A stretch of 9,121 bases of DNA, from NCBI GenBank assembly GCA_007121975.1, contig SKJO01000193.1, positions 1-9,121 on the forward strand, written 5' to 3'. Source of the DNA: Nitriliruptoraceae bacterium (GTDB lineage: Bacteria; Actinomycetota; Nitriliruptoria; Nitriliruptorales; Nitriliruptoraceae). Numbering within the stretch: position 1 is the stretch's first letter; every line of letters starts with the position of its first letter. Below, piece after piece: positions 1-6,097 of the stretch. The position numbers and the translations under genes were made by a program. The notes beneath the pieces were generated by a model, which was given only the letters and a program-made list of their open reading frames with translations, did not search any database and had not been told where the DNA came from.

Positions 1-1
1 G

Positions 2-1324
2 GATGCGGATCGCGAGCCGACCCGACCGGCGGGGCCGGGCCCCGGTGCCCACCCGCAGCGGGAGCCACGCACCACGACCCGGGAGCGGCCGCAGACCCGG
101 GAGCGGCCGCCGACCCGGGAGCGGCCGCCGACCCGGGAAGAGGTCGAGCACGCCGTTGAGGACGCCGCCCGGGTGGTCGGCCATGGTGGCCCGGCGACCG
201 CGGCGCCGTTGGCGGACCGGCTTGCCTCGCTGCTGCCCCTCGCGCTCGAGGTACTCGACGAGCGGATCGCACACGAGCTTGCCTCCCGGTATGCCGGTGG
301 ATGGACACCGGTCGATCTGGCGCAGGTCGCCCCTCGGCTGCTCAGCGCAGATGAGGCCGCACGGCTCCTCCTGGCCGTGGTCGCCGATGGGGACCGACGC
401 AGCCGCCGCCGCGAGCACCTCCACCAGCGCTGGCACGACCAGGTGGCGGACCTGCGCGACGACGCCGAAGCGGCGTGGGCACAGGAGCAGCGGCGTGCGT
501 CCCAGGATCGTCTCCTGATCGGGCTGCGTGTGCTCGCGCTGCTGATGCGTCTGCCCGACCTCCCGCTGACGATGCCGCCGCCGGGCAGCCCGGTCAGCGA
601 GACGACCGGTGGGAGCAGCCGGCTCGACCCGCGGATGCTGGCCCGGGTCCGCGCTCTGCTCGCCAAGGCCGAGTCCACCACCTTCGAGGACGAGGCGGAG
701 GCGTTCACCGCCAAGGCGCAGGAGCTGATCACGCGGCACGCCATCGACGAGGCGCTGCTGCACACCACCGACGACGTCGGCGACCCCTCGGTCCGGCGCC
801 TGATGGTCGACGACCCGTATGCCGATGCCAAGTCCTCGCTGATCGCCAGCGTCGCCCGGGCCAACCGGTGCCGGGCCGTGTACTCCCCGGAGTTCGGCTG
901 GGTGACCGCGATCGCCTACGACCACGACCTGGACGCCGTGGAGTTGCTGGCCACCTCCCTGCTGACCCAGGCGACCGCGGCCATGACCCGGCACGGTTCG
1001 GTGCGTGATGCCTCGGGGCGGTCGCGGACCCGCTCGTTCCGCCGCTCGTTCCTGTTCGGCTTCGGACATCGCATCGGCGAGCGGCTGCGGACCGCCGCCG
1101 ACCATCAGGTGGCCGCCAGTGCCGCGAGCGCATCCGGTGAGGGACGCCTGCTGCCGGTGCTCGCTGCCCGCGACCACCGGCTGGACGCCGCGCAGGCGGC
1201 CGCCTTCCCGGACCTCGTCAGCCGCCGGTCCACGATCAGCAACGGCCACGGCTGGCATGCGGGCAAGGCGGCCGCGGAGCTCGCCGATCTCGATCTTCCG
1301 GCTCCCCACCTGCCGCCGCGATAG
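2..1324 (+). CDS. DUF2786 domain protein, unknown function (5' partial)
   Basis: The function is unknown. The reading frame is open to the left edge, and the first possible start inside the window is GTG at 173, which has no convincing ribosome binding site. No ATG, GTG or TTG codon lies in frame before it, so the true start is probably upstream and the 57 codons before 173 are probably coding. Numbering from the GTG, an N-terminal helical part contains GGWTPVDLAQV (42-52), a type of segment I recall from actinobacterial DUF2786 proteins. The DUF2786 core is about 150-195 (RVRALLAKAESTTFEDEAEAF). A second conserved region, about 217-310, contains RSFLFGFGHRIGERL. The C-terminus has GHGWHAGKAAAELADL (358-373), also typical of the family. 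No signal peptide or membrane helix is visible. It converges on the SulP gene with a 29-bp gap. Family assignment is firm; the start is not. Confidence 0.85.
   Translation, partial: DADREPTRPAGPGPGAHPQREPRTTTRERPQTRERPPTRERPPTREEVEHAVEDAARVVGHGGPATAAPLADRLASLLPLALEVLDERIAHELASRYAGGWTPVDLAQVAPRLLSADEAARLLLAVVADGDRRSRRREHLHQRWHDQVADLRDDAEAAWAQEQRRASQDRLLIGLRVLALLMRLPDLPLTMPPPGSPVSETTGGSSRLDPRMLARVRALLAKAESTTFEDEAEAFTAKAQELITRHAIDEALLHTTDDVGDPSVRRLMVDDPYADAKSSLIASVARANRCRAVYSPEFGWVTAIAYDHDLDAVELLATSLLTQATAAMTRHGSVRDASGRSRTRSFRRSFLFGFGHRIGERLRTAADHQVAASAASASGEGRLLPVLAARDHRLDAAQAAAFPDLVSRRSTISNGHGWHAGKAAAELADLDLPAPHLPPR
77..140 (+). repeat. 18-bp tandem repeat inside the DUF2786 gene
   Basis: Three consecutive 18-bp units (77-94, 95-112, 113-130) are followed by a partial fourth (131-138). 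Units 2 and 3 are identical and unit 1 differs by one base. Each unit holds CCCGGG and the 8-bp palindrome GCGGCCGC. Because 18 is a multiple of three, the frame is kept; in the DUF2786 frame it encodes repeats of T-R-E-R-P-P/Q, a charged, proline-containing linker. The near-perfect identity suggests recent expansion by replication slippage. Confidence 0.9.
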
Positions 1325-1353
1325 CCGACCGGCCGGGTGGGTGGGCGGCGTGC
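1325..1353. other. Convergent intergenic spacer, G-rich
   Basis: These 29 bp separate the stop codons of the DUF2786 and SulP genes. The spacer contains the palindrome CCGGCCGG (1329-1336). It then has three GGG runs with single-base spacers (1335-1337, 1339-1341, 1343-1345), followed by GG at 1347-1348. No stem with a T-tract of the classical Rho-independent kind is visible on either strand. A two-layer G-quadruplex is possible but unproven. Confidence 0.45.
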
Positions 1354-3153
1354 TCAACCCTGGCTGGCCCAGAACACCCGGCGCTGCAGGCCGCGGTCGT
1401 CGTCCAGGTCGAGCACCACCCGCTCCTCGGCCTCGGCCCCGGTCTCCGGCGCCCAGCCCTCGATGCCGAAGCTGTGCCGGGCGTGGCGCACACCCTGGGA
1501 GATCGTGCGCCACATCCGGTCGGTGCCGATCTGCTCGGTCAGCCCGGTGCGCCGCAGGATCTGGCGCACGTCGTGCATGACCCGCACGAGGTAGAGCGTC
1601 ACGCCCCGATCCTCGAGCCGGCGCAGGAGGTTGGCCAGCGCATCCGCGCTAGTCGTGTCGAGCTGGTGGGTGGCCTCGAGGTCGAGCACCAGCACCTCGA
1701 TGTCCTTGGCCTCATCGACGTGCTGGATGATGCGGTCCTCGACGGTGGTGGCGTTGAGCCAGAACAGCGGGCCGTTGAGCCGCAGGATCAGCAGGCGCTC
1801 GATGCGCAGTCGTTCGGGATGGCGGGACAGCGAGCCCCAGGCGGCCTTCTCGCCCTTGATGCGTCCGAGCTCCTCGACCTCGACCCGGCCAGAGCGGTAG
1901 ACCAGCCCGAGCACCGACAGCGCGACCGCCAGCAGCAGGCCGTTGAGGGTGCCCAGCAGCAGCACGCCGAGCAGCGCGGCCAGCGCAGAGACGAGATCTA
2001 TGCGGCGGATCTGGGCATAGCGCCGGATGGCGTCGACGTCGATCAGCCCCCACACCGCGTGGACCACGATCGCGGCGAGCACCGCCCGTGGCAGGGAGCT
2101 GAGCAGCGGGGCGAAGGCCAGCAGGACCGCGACGGTCAGCGCCGCTGACAGCAGACCGACGACCTGGCTGGTCCCCCCCGAGCGGACCACGGCTGCGGTC
2201 TTGGACAGGCTGCCTGCCACGCCCAGCCCCCCGAACAACCCCGAGGCGATGTTGGCCGCCCCGGTGGCCACGAACTCCTGATCGGCATCGATGCGGTACC
2301 CGCCCTGGGTCGCGAACAGCCGTCCGGCGCTCAGCGACTCGGCCAGCCCGACCATCGCCAGCCCGGCTGCCCCGACGATCAGCGCCGCGTAGTCGGCCAG
2401 CGGCAGGCCGGGCAGCCCCGGGGTCGGCAGCCCGCGAGGAACGTCACCGACGGTGGCGATGCCCTGGTCGGCGAGGTCGAGGTTGGCCGAGAGCAGCAGC
2501 GCGGTCACCACGAGGAGCAGCCCCCACGGGATCGACCGCGACACCCGCGAGCCGAGGAACAGCACGGCCAGGCTCACCGCGCCGATGAGCGCGGCGGTGG
2601 GATCCAGGCCCGGCAGCCCCTCGACGATGCCGATCAGGCGCACCACCCCGTTGCCGTAGCGACCTTCGACGCCGAGCAGTGTGGGGACCTCGCCGAGGAT
2701 GATCAGCACCGCCAGGCCGAACACGAAACCGGAGATGATCGGCTTGGAGAGAAACTCCGCGACCCAGCCCAGGCGCAGCAGGCCGGCCGCGAGCAGGATC
2801 ACCCCCGACACCACCGCCAGGGCGATGGTGAGGTCCACCGCCAGTTCGGGGTCTCCACCGGCCTGGAGTGCGACCAGCGAGCCCGACACCACGGACACCG
2901 TGGAGACCGGCCCGACCACCACGTGCGGTGAGGAGCCGAGCACGGCGTAGGCGAGCAGCGCGACCGGGATCGCATACAGCCCGACCTGTACGGGAACCCC
3001 GGCGATCGCGGCGTAGCCCAGCGCCTGCGGGATGGTCAGTGCGGTCACCACGGCGGCCGCGAGCAGGTCTCGACCGACCGTTGACCGGTCATAGGCCGGG
3101 AGCCAGTCGCGGATCGGGACGGACGGTGGGTCCCAGGATCCCAGCCGCTTCAC
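1354..3153 (-). CDS. SulP family anion transporter with STAS domain
   Basis: This is an inner-membrane secondary transporter of the SulP (SLC26) family, whose members move sulfate, bicarbonate or other anions; the substrate cannot be told here. GTG at 3153 is chosen because GGGAG (3164-3160) lies 6 nt before it; a longer frame to 3225 lacks such support and would add 24 unlikely residues. The protein is 599 aa, normal for the family. Residues 30-420 hold the hydrophobic transport core, including IPQALGYAAIAGVPVQVGLY (41-60) and VGPVST (80-85). Further core features are E272 in the GLAESLSAGR segment and the GSLSKTAAV stretch (314-322). A cytoplasmic STAS domain follows (about 447-560), with DLEATHQLDTTSADAL (491-506) as the usual nucleotide/phosphorylation loop region. 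An acidic 38-residue tail ends the protein. The DMT permease gene lies 108 bp upstream on the same strand, so partial co-transcription is possible. Confidence 0.95.
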   Translation of the reverse strand: MKRLGSWDPPSVPIRDWLPAYDRSTVGRDLLAAAVVTALTIPQALGYAAIAGVPVQVGLYAIPVALLAYAVLGSSPHVVVGPVSTVSVVSGSLVALQAGGDPELAVDLTIALAVVSGVILLAAGLLRLGWVAEFLSKPIISGFVFGLAVLIILGEVPTLLGVEGRYGNGVVRLIGIVEGLPGLDPTAALIGAVSLAVLFLGSRVSRSIPWGLLLVVTALLLSANLDLADQGIATVGDVPRGLPTPGLPGLPLADYAALIVGAAGLAMVGLAESLSAGRLFATQGGYRIDADQEFVATGAANIASGLFGGLGVAGSLSKTAAVVRSGGTSQVVGLLSAALTVAVLLAFAPLLSSLPRAVLAAIVVHAVWGLIDVDAIRRYAQIRRIDLVSALAALLGVLLLGTLNGLLLAVALSVLGLVYRSGRVEVEELGRIKGEKAAWGSLSRHPERLRIERLLILRLNGPLFWLNATTVEDRIIQHVDEAKDIEVLVLDLEATHQLDTTSADALANLLRRLEDRGVTLYLVRVMHDVRQILRRTGLTEQIGTDRMWRTISQGVRHARHSFGIEGWAPETGAEAEERVVLDLDDDRGLQRRVFWASQG

Positions 3154-3261
3154 CGCACTCTCCCGTTCGGCAACCCCGCAGACAGCGGAACGCAACCATA
3201 TGTTCACCGGTCTCGGTCCGCTCACCGGCCCCGCTCACTCGGCCGGCCCGTCCCGCCCCGC
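3154..3261 (-). promoter_or_regulatory. SulP upstream region with candidate -10 box
   Basis: This is the 108-bp gap between the DMT stop and the SulP start. It holds the only AT-rich patch nearby: CATATG at 3197-3202, giving minus-strand TATGGT (3200-3195), which fits the loose actinobacterial -10 pattern TANNNT. The base context at the expected -35 spacing is not TTGACA-like. A 7-bp direct repeat TCACCGG (3204-3210 and 3222-3228, period 18) lies just upstream of the candidate -10 and could be an operator. No clear terminator for the DMT gene is visible. Confidence 0.3.
3160..3164 (-). promoter_or_regulatory. Ribosome binding site deciding the SulP start
   Basis: Read on the minus strand this is GGGAG, 6 nt before GTG at 3153. 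It is the only good Shine-Dalgarno match near the N-terminus of the transport core, and it fixes the start 24 codons downstream of the longest open frame. Confidence 0.7.
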
Positions 3262-4203
3262 TCAGCCTTCGGGGGCGGCCTCGGTGCGTTGGATCACGAC
3301 GATCCCGGCCAGGATCAGCAGGCCGCCGAGCAGTTGGAGCAGGCCGGGCAGCTCCGCCAGCAGCAGCCAGGCCACCAGCACCGCGAACAGCACCTCCGAG
3401 AGCGACACGAAGGAGGCCGGCCGCGGTCCGAGCCGGACCACCCCGCCGATGCCCGTGAGGTAGGCGGTCACGGTGGACACCAGGACCAGCCACCCGGCTG
3501 GGACCAGCCAGTTCACCGGTTGGGCGGCCAGGACGGTGTCGACGGCCGCGACCTGCATCGGCACGAGGCCGACCAGTCCGGCCAGCGCGATCACCAGTGC
3601 CCCGACCGTGGTACCGCCCGCCGCCATCAGCAGCGGGGGCAGGTCGTCGTGCTGGCGGGCCGAGAGGGCGAAGTATGCGGCCAGGCATACCGCGGCGAGC
3701 AGACCCCAGCCCACCCCCGCCGGGTCGACCTCGCCCGCGCCGGTCAGGTCGAGCACGAGCACGAGTCCGACCAGGGTCAGCCCGGCTCCGGCCAGGGTCG
3801 GCCGCCGCGGCAGCGTCCGGGTGCGCAGCGAGGTCCAGGTCAGCAGCAGCACCGGCGCCAGGTACTCCAGCAGCAGCGCGACCCCGACGTCGAGGGTCCG
3901 TACCGCGTTGAAGAACGCCAACTGCACCCCGGCCATCGCGACCGTGCCGTACAGCAGCAGGGTGCGCACCGCGCCGGCGCTCAACCGCAGCCGGCCCCGC
4001 AGCAGCACGGCCGCCGCGATCCACAGCACCACCGCCGCGCCTCCCAGGCGGACCAGCACCGCCGCCCCCGAGGTCCAGCCGGCATCGATCAGCGCCTTGC
4101 CCATCGGTCCCGAGGAGCCGAACGCGGCCGCCGACACCGTGGCCATGGCCAGCCCGACCCGCTGCCGTCGGCGGCGCAGGTCCGGGTCGAGGATGGCGGA
4201 CAC
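3262..4203 (-). CDS. EamA/DMT family permease
   Basis: This is an inner-membrane protein of the drug/metabolite transporter superfamily; members export amino acids, metabolites or drugs, and the substrate is unknown here. GTG at 4203 is preferred because AGGAG (4213-4209) lies 5 nt before it. Upstream alternatives (ATG at 4257 and the longest start at 4284) have no good ribosome binding site. The 313-aa product is typical in length. Two EamA repeats are seen. The first, about 15-150, has SAAAFGSSGPMGKALIDAGW near its start and EYLAPVLLLTW at 113-123. The second, about 165-305, has SLSEVLFAVLVAWLLLAE at 267-284, the usual repeat-end signature. About ten hydrophobic helices are visible. It is divergent from the CoADR-rhodanese gene and 108 bp upstream of SulP on the same strand. 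Confidence 0.93.
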   Translation of the reverse strand: MSAILDPDLRRRRQRVGLAMATVSAAAFGSSGPMGKALIDAGWTSGAAVLVRLGGAAVVLWIAAAVLLRGRLRLSAGAVRTLLLYGTVAMAGVQLAFFNAVRTLDVGVALLLEYLAPVLLLTWTSLRTRTLPRRPTLAGAGLTLVGLVLVLDLTGAGEVDPAGVGWGLLAAVCLAAYFALSARQHDDLPPLLMAAGGTTVGALVIALAGLVGLVPMQVAAVDTVLAAQPVNWLVPAGWLVLVSTVTAYLTGIGGVVRLGPRPASFVSLSEVLFAVLVAWLLLAELPGLLQLLGGLLILAGIVVIQRTEAAPEG

Positions 4204-4354
4204 GGAAGCTCCTGACCGGGCACCGGTGGGTGGGTCCCGGGGTGGAGGCGAGGACATCCGCGCACGGTAGCGGCGCGACCGCACGGGGCGGCCACGCGGT
4301 GATCTACCGTGGTGATCGCGCGGCGGACCTCGCCGCCGGACCGAGGAGCAAAGG
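4204..4354. promoter_or_regulatory. Divergent control region between DMT permease and CoADR-rhodanese
   Basis: A 151-bp region should contain both promoters. TANNNT-type candidates are TACCGT at 4305-4310 (+) and TACCGT at 4269-4264 (-); neither has a good -35. Possible operator elements are the dyad CGGT-N5-ACCG (4297-4309), which overlaps the plus-strand candidate, and the direct repeat GGTGATC (4298-4304 and 4311-4317, period 13). The dyad GCGGCG-N5-CGCCGC (4320-4336) could fold in the leader just before the ribosome binding site. The last is GAGGAG at 4343-4348, 6 nt before GTG at 4355. The promoter calls are weak; the repeats are seen directly. Confidence 0.35.
4209..4213 (-). promoter_or_regulatory. 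Ribosome binding site deciding the DMT start
   Basis: Minus-strand AGGAG, 5 nt before GTG at 4203. It supports a start 27 codons shorter than the longest open frame, removing a low-complexity R/S/P/G-rich leader that does not look like EamA sequence. Confidence 0.7.
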
Positions 4355-6097
4355 GTGAGGATCGTGGTGGTCGGCGGTGTCGCCGCAGGGATGTCATGTG
4401 CGGCGCGGGCCCGGCGGCTCGACGAGCACGCGCAGATCGTCGTGTTCGAACGCTCGGAGCACGTGTCCTACGCGAACTGCGGGCTGCCCTACCACATCGG
4501 CGAGGTCATCGAGGATCGCGAGCAGCTGCTGCTGCAGACCCCGCAGAGCCTGAAGGACTCGCTGGCGCTCGACGTGCGCATCGGCACCGAGGTGGTGGCC
4601 ATCGACGCGCAGGCCCGCACCGTTCGGGCCCGCGACCTGCAGACCGGCGAGGAGTACGACGAGCCCTACGACGGGTTGGCGCTGTGTCCCGGCGCCGCAC
4701 CGGTCGTGCCCCCCCTACCGGGGATCGAGCACCCGGCGGTGCACGTGCTGCGCAGCGTTGCCGACATGGACCGCATCAAGGCGGCGGTCGACGGGGCGCC
4801 CGACCGGGCGCCGATCGCGCACGCCGTGGTGATCGGCGGGGGGTACATCGGCCTGGAGATGGCCGAGAACCTGCGGCACCGGGACGTCGAGGTGGTGCTG
4901 GTCGAGATGGCGCCGCAGCTGATGCCGCCGCTGGACCGTGAGCTCACCACCGCGATGGAGGCCCATCTGCGCGAGCACGGCGTCCAGTTGCATCTGGGCA
5001 CCCGGGCCGCGGCCTTCCGGGACGGACCGGACGGTCGCGTGCGGGTGGAGCTGGAGAGCACCGCCACGGTCACCACCGACCTCGTCGTGCTGGCTGCCGG
5101 GGTCCGACCCCAGACCGAGCTGGCCGTGGCCGCGGGGATCGAGCTCGGACCCCGGGGCGGCATCAAGGTCGACGACCACCTGCGCACCAACCTGCCCGAC
5201 GTGTACGCCGCCGGGGATGCCATCGAGGTCGAGCATGCGGTGCTGCCCGGCGCGTGGATCATCCCGCTGGCGGGCCCGGCCAACCGGCAGGGCCGGGTCG
5301 TGGCCGACAACCTGTGCGGCCGTGACTCGATCTTCTCCCCGGTCCAGGGCACCGGGATCGTGCAGGTCTTCGACCTGGTCGCCGGGGGGGTGGGCGCCAA
5401 CCAGCGTCAGCTCGAGGCGGCCGGGATCCCCTTCGCCCGGGTCCACCTGCACCCCTCCGGGCACGCGGGCTACTACCCGGGGACCTCGGCGATGCACCTC
5501 AAGGTGCTGTTCGACCCGGACACCGGCCGGCTGCTCGGGGCCGGCATCGTCGGGTTCGACGGGGTCGACAAGCGCCTCGACGTGCTGGCCACCGCGCTGC
5601 GTGCCGGGCTGAGCGTGTTCGACCTCGAGGAGCTCGAGCTCGCCTACGCGCCGCCGTTCGGCTCGGCCAAGGATCCGGTGAACATGGCCGGGTTCCTCGG
5701 CGCCAACCTGCTGCGCGGCGACCTCCGGCAGTGGTACGCCGACGACTACCCGGCCGCGGTCGACGGCGCCCGCATCGTCGACGTTCGTGGCCCCGACGAG
5801 TTCGCCGCCTGGCACCTGCCGGGAGCACACAACGTGCCCTTGGCCGAGCTGCGGGAGCGCTCACAGGACTGGGATCGGGACCTGCCGGTGCGGTTGTACT
5901 GCGCGGTGGGCTTCCGCAGCTACCTCGCCTACCGGGCCCTGGCCCAGCGGGGCTTCACCGACGTCAGCACCCTGGCGGGCGGCATGACGACCTTCCGGGC
6001 CGCGCTCGAACTGGCCCCGCAGCCCGGCGTGGACAGCCAGGCTCCGGTGGTCAACTATGCCGAGGACCGCACCGGCGCCAACCGGTTCAGCCCGTGA
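4355..6097 (+). CDS. CoA-disulfide reductase-like flavoprotein fused to rhodanese domain
   Basis: This belongs to the CoADR-RHD family of cytoplasmic FAD and NAD(P)H-dependent enzymes that reduce CoA disulfides, CoA persulfides or polysulfides. GTG at 4355 is supported by GAGGAG 6 nt upstream. The protein is 580 aa. The FAD-binding start is VVVGGVAAGMSCAARARR (4-21). The single redox cysteine is C42 in YANCGLPYHIG. The pyridine-nucleotide motif is VVIGGGYIGLE (158-168), and the second FAD motif is TNLPDVYAAGDAIE (278-291). Y373 (AGYYPG) and Y431 (LAYAPPFG) have the same 58-residue spacing as the tyrosine pair of S. aureus CoADR, as I recall it. NMAGF (443-447) marks the end of the reductase part. 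The rhodanese domain (about 462-555) has its catalytic loop at YCAVGFRS with C516. Both cysteines are intact, so activity is expected. Its stop overlaps the lipoprotein gene by 11 bp. NADH oxidase-like activity is an alternative. Confidence 0.95.
   Translation: MRIVVVGGVAAGMSCAARARRLDEHAQIVVFERSEHVSYANCGLPYHIGEVIEDREQLLLQTPQSLKDSLALDVRIGTEVVAIDAQARTVRARDLQTGEEYDEPYDGLALCPGAAPVVPPLPGIEHPAVHVLRSVADMDRIKAAVDGAPDRAPIAHAVVIGGGYIGLEMAENLRHRDVEVVLVEMAPQLMPPLDRELTTAMEAHLREHGVQLHLGTRAAAFRDGPDGRVRVELESTATVTTDLVVLAAGVRPQTELAVAAGIELGPRGGIKVDDHLRTNLPDVYAAGDAIEVEHAVLPGAWIIPLAGPANRQGRVVADNLCGRDSIFSPVQGTGIVQVFDLVAGGVGANQRQLEAAGIPFARVHLHPSGHAGYYPGTSAMHLKVLFDPDTGRLLGAGIVGFDGVDKRLDVLATALRAGLSVFDLEELELAYAPPFGSAKDPVNMAGFLGANLLRGDLRQWYADDYPAAVDGARIVDVRGPDEFAAWHLPGAHNVPLAELRERSQDWDRDLPVRLYCAVGFRSYLAYRALAQRGFTDVSTLAGGMTTFRAALELAPQPGVDSQAPVVNYAEDRTGANRFSP

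Noticed and set aside
77..138. 18-bp repeats as a CRISPR array, transposon end or regulatory iteron
   Set aside because: There are no spacers between the units, they keep frame with the downstream gene, and no transposase or replication gene is near; slippage in a coding linker explains them.
3..518. Arg/Pro/Ser-rich frame starting ATG at position 3, overlapping the DUF2786 gene
   Set aside because: It reads the same repeats as R-P-G-S-G-R units and overlaps the conserved DUF2786 frame; the composition is that of an out-of-frame reading.
3289..4215. Long open frame on the plus strand opposite the DMT permease gene
   Set aside because: The translation is Q/H/R/G-rich, without hydrophobic core or motif, and is the mirror of alanine-leucine-rich membrane protein codons.
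4715..5830. Long open frame (371 codons) on the minus strand opposite the CoADR-rhodanese gene
   Set aside because: It lies fully antisense to an unmistakable enzyme with all motifs intact; its translation is low-complexity G/R/D/H/V-rich sequence with no domain, as expected in GC-rich DNA where stops are rare.
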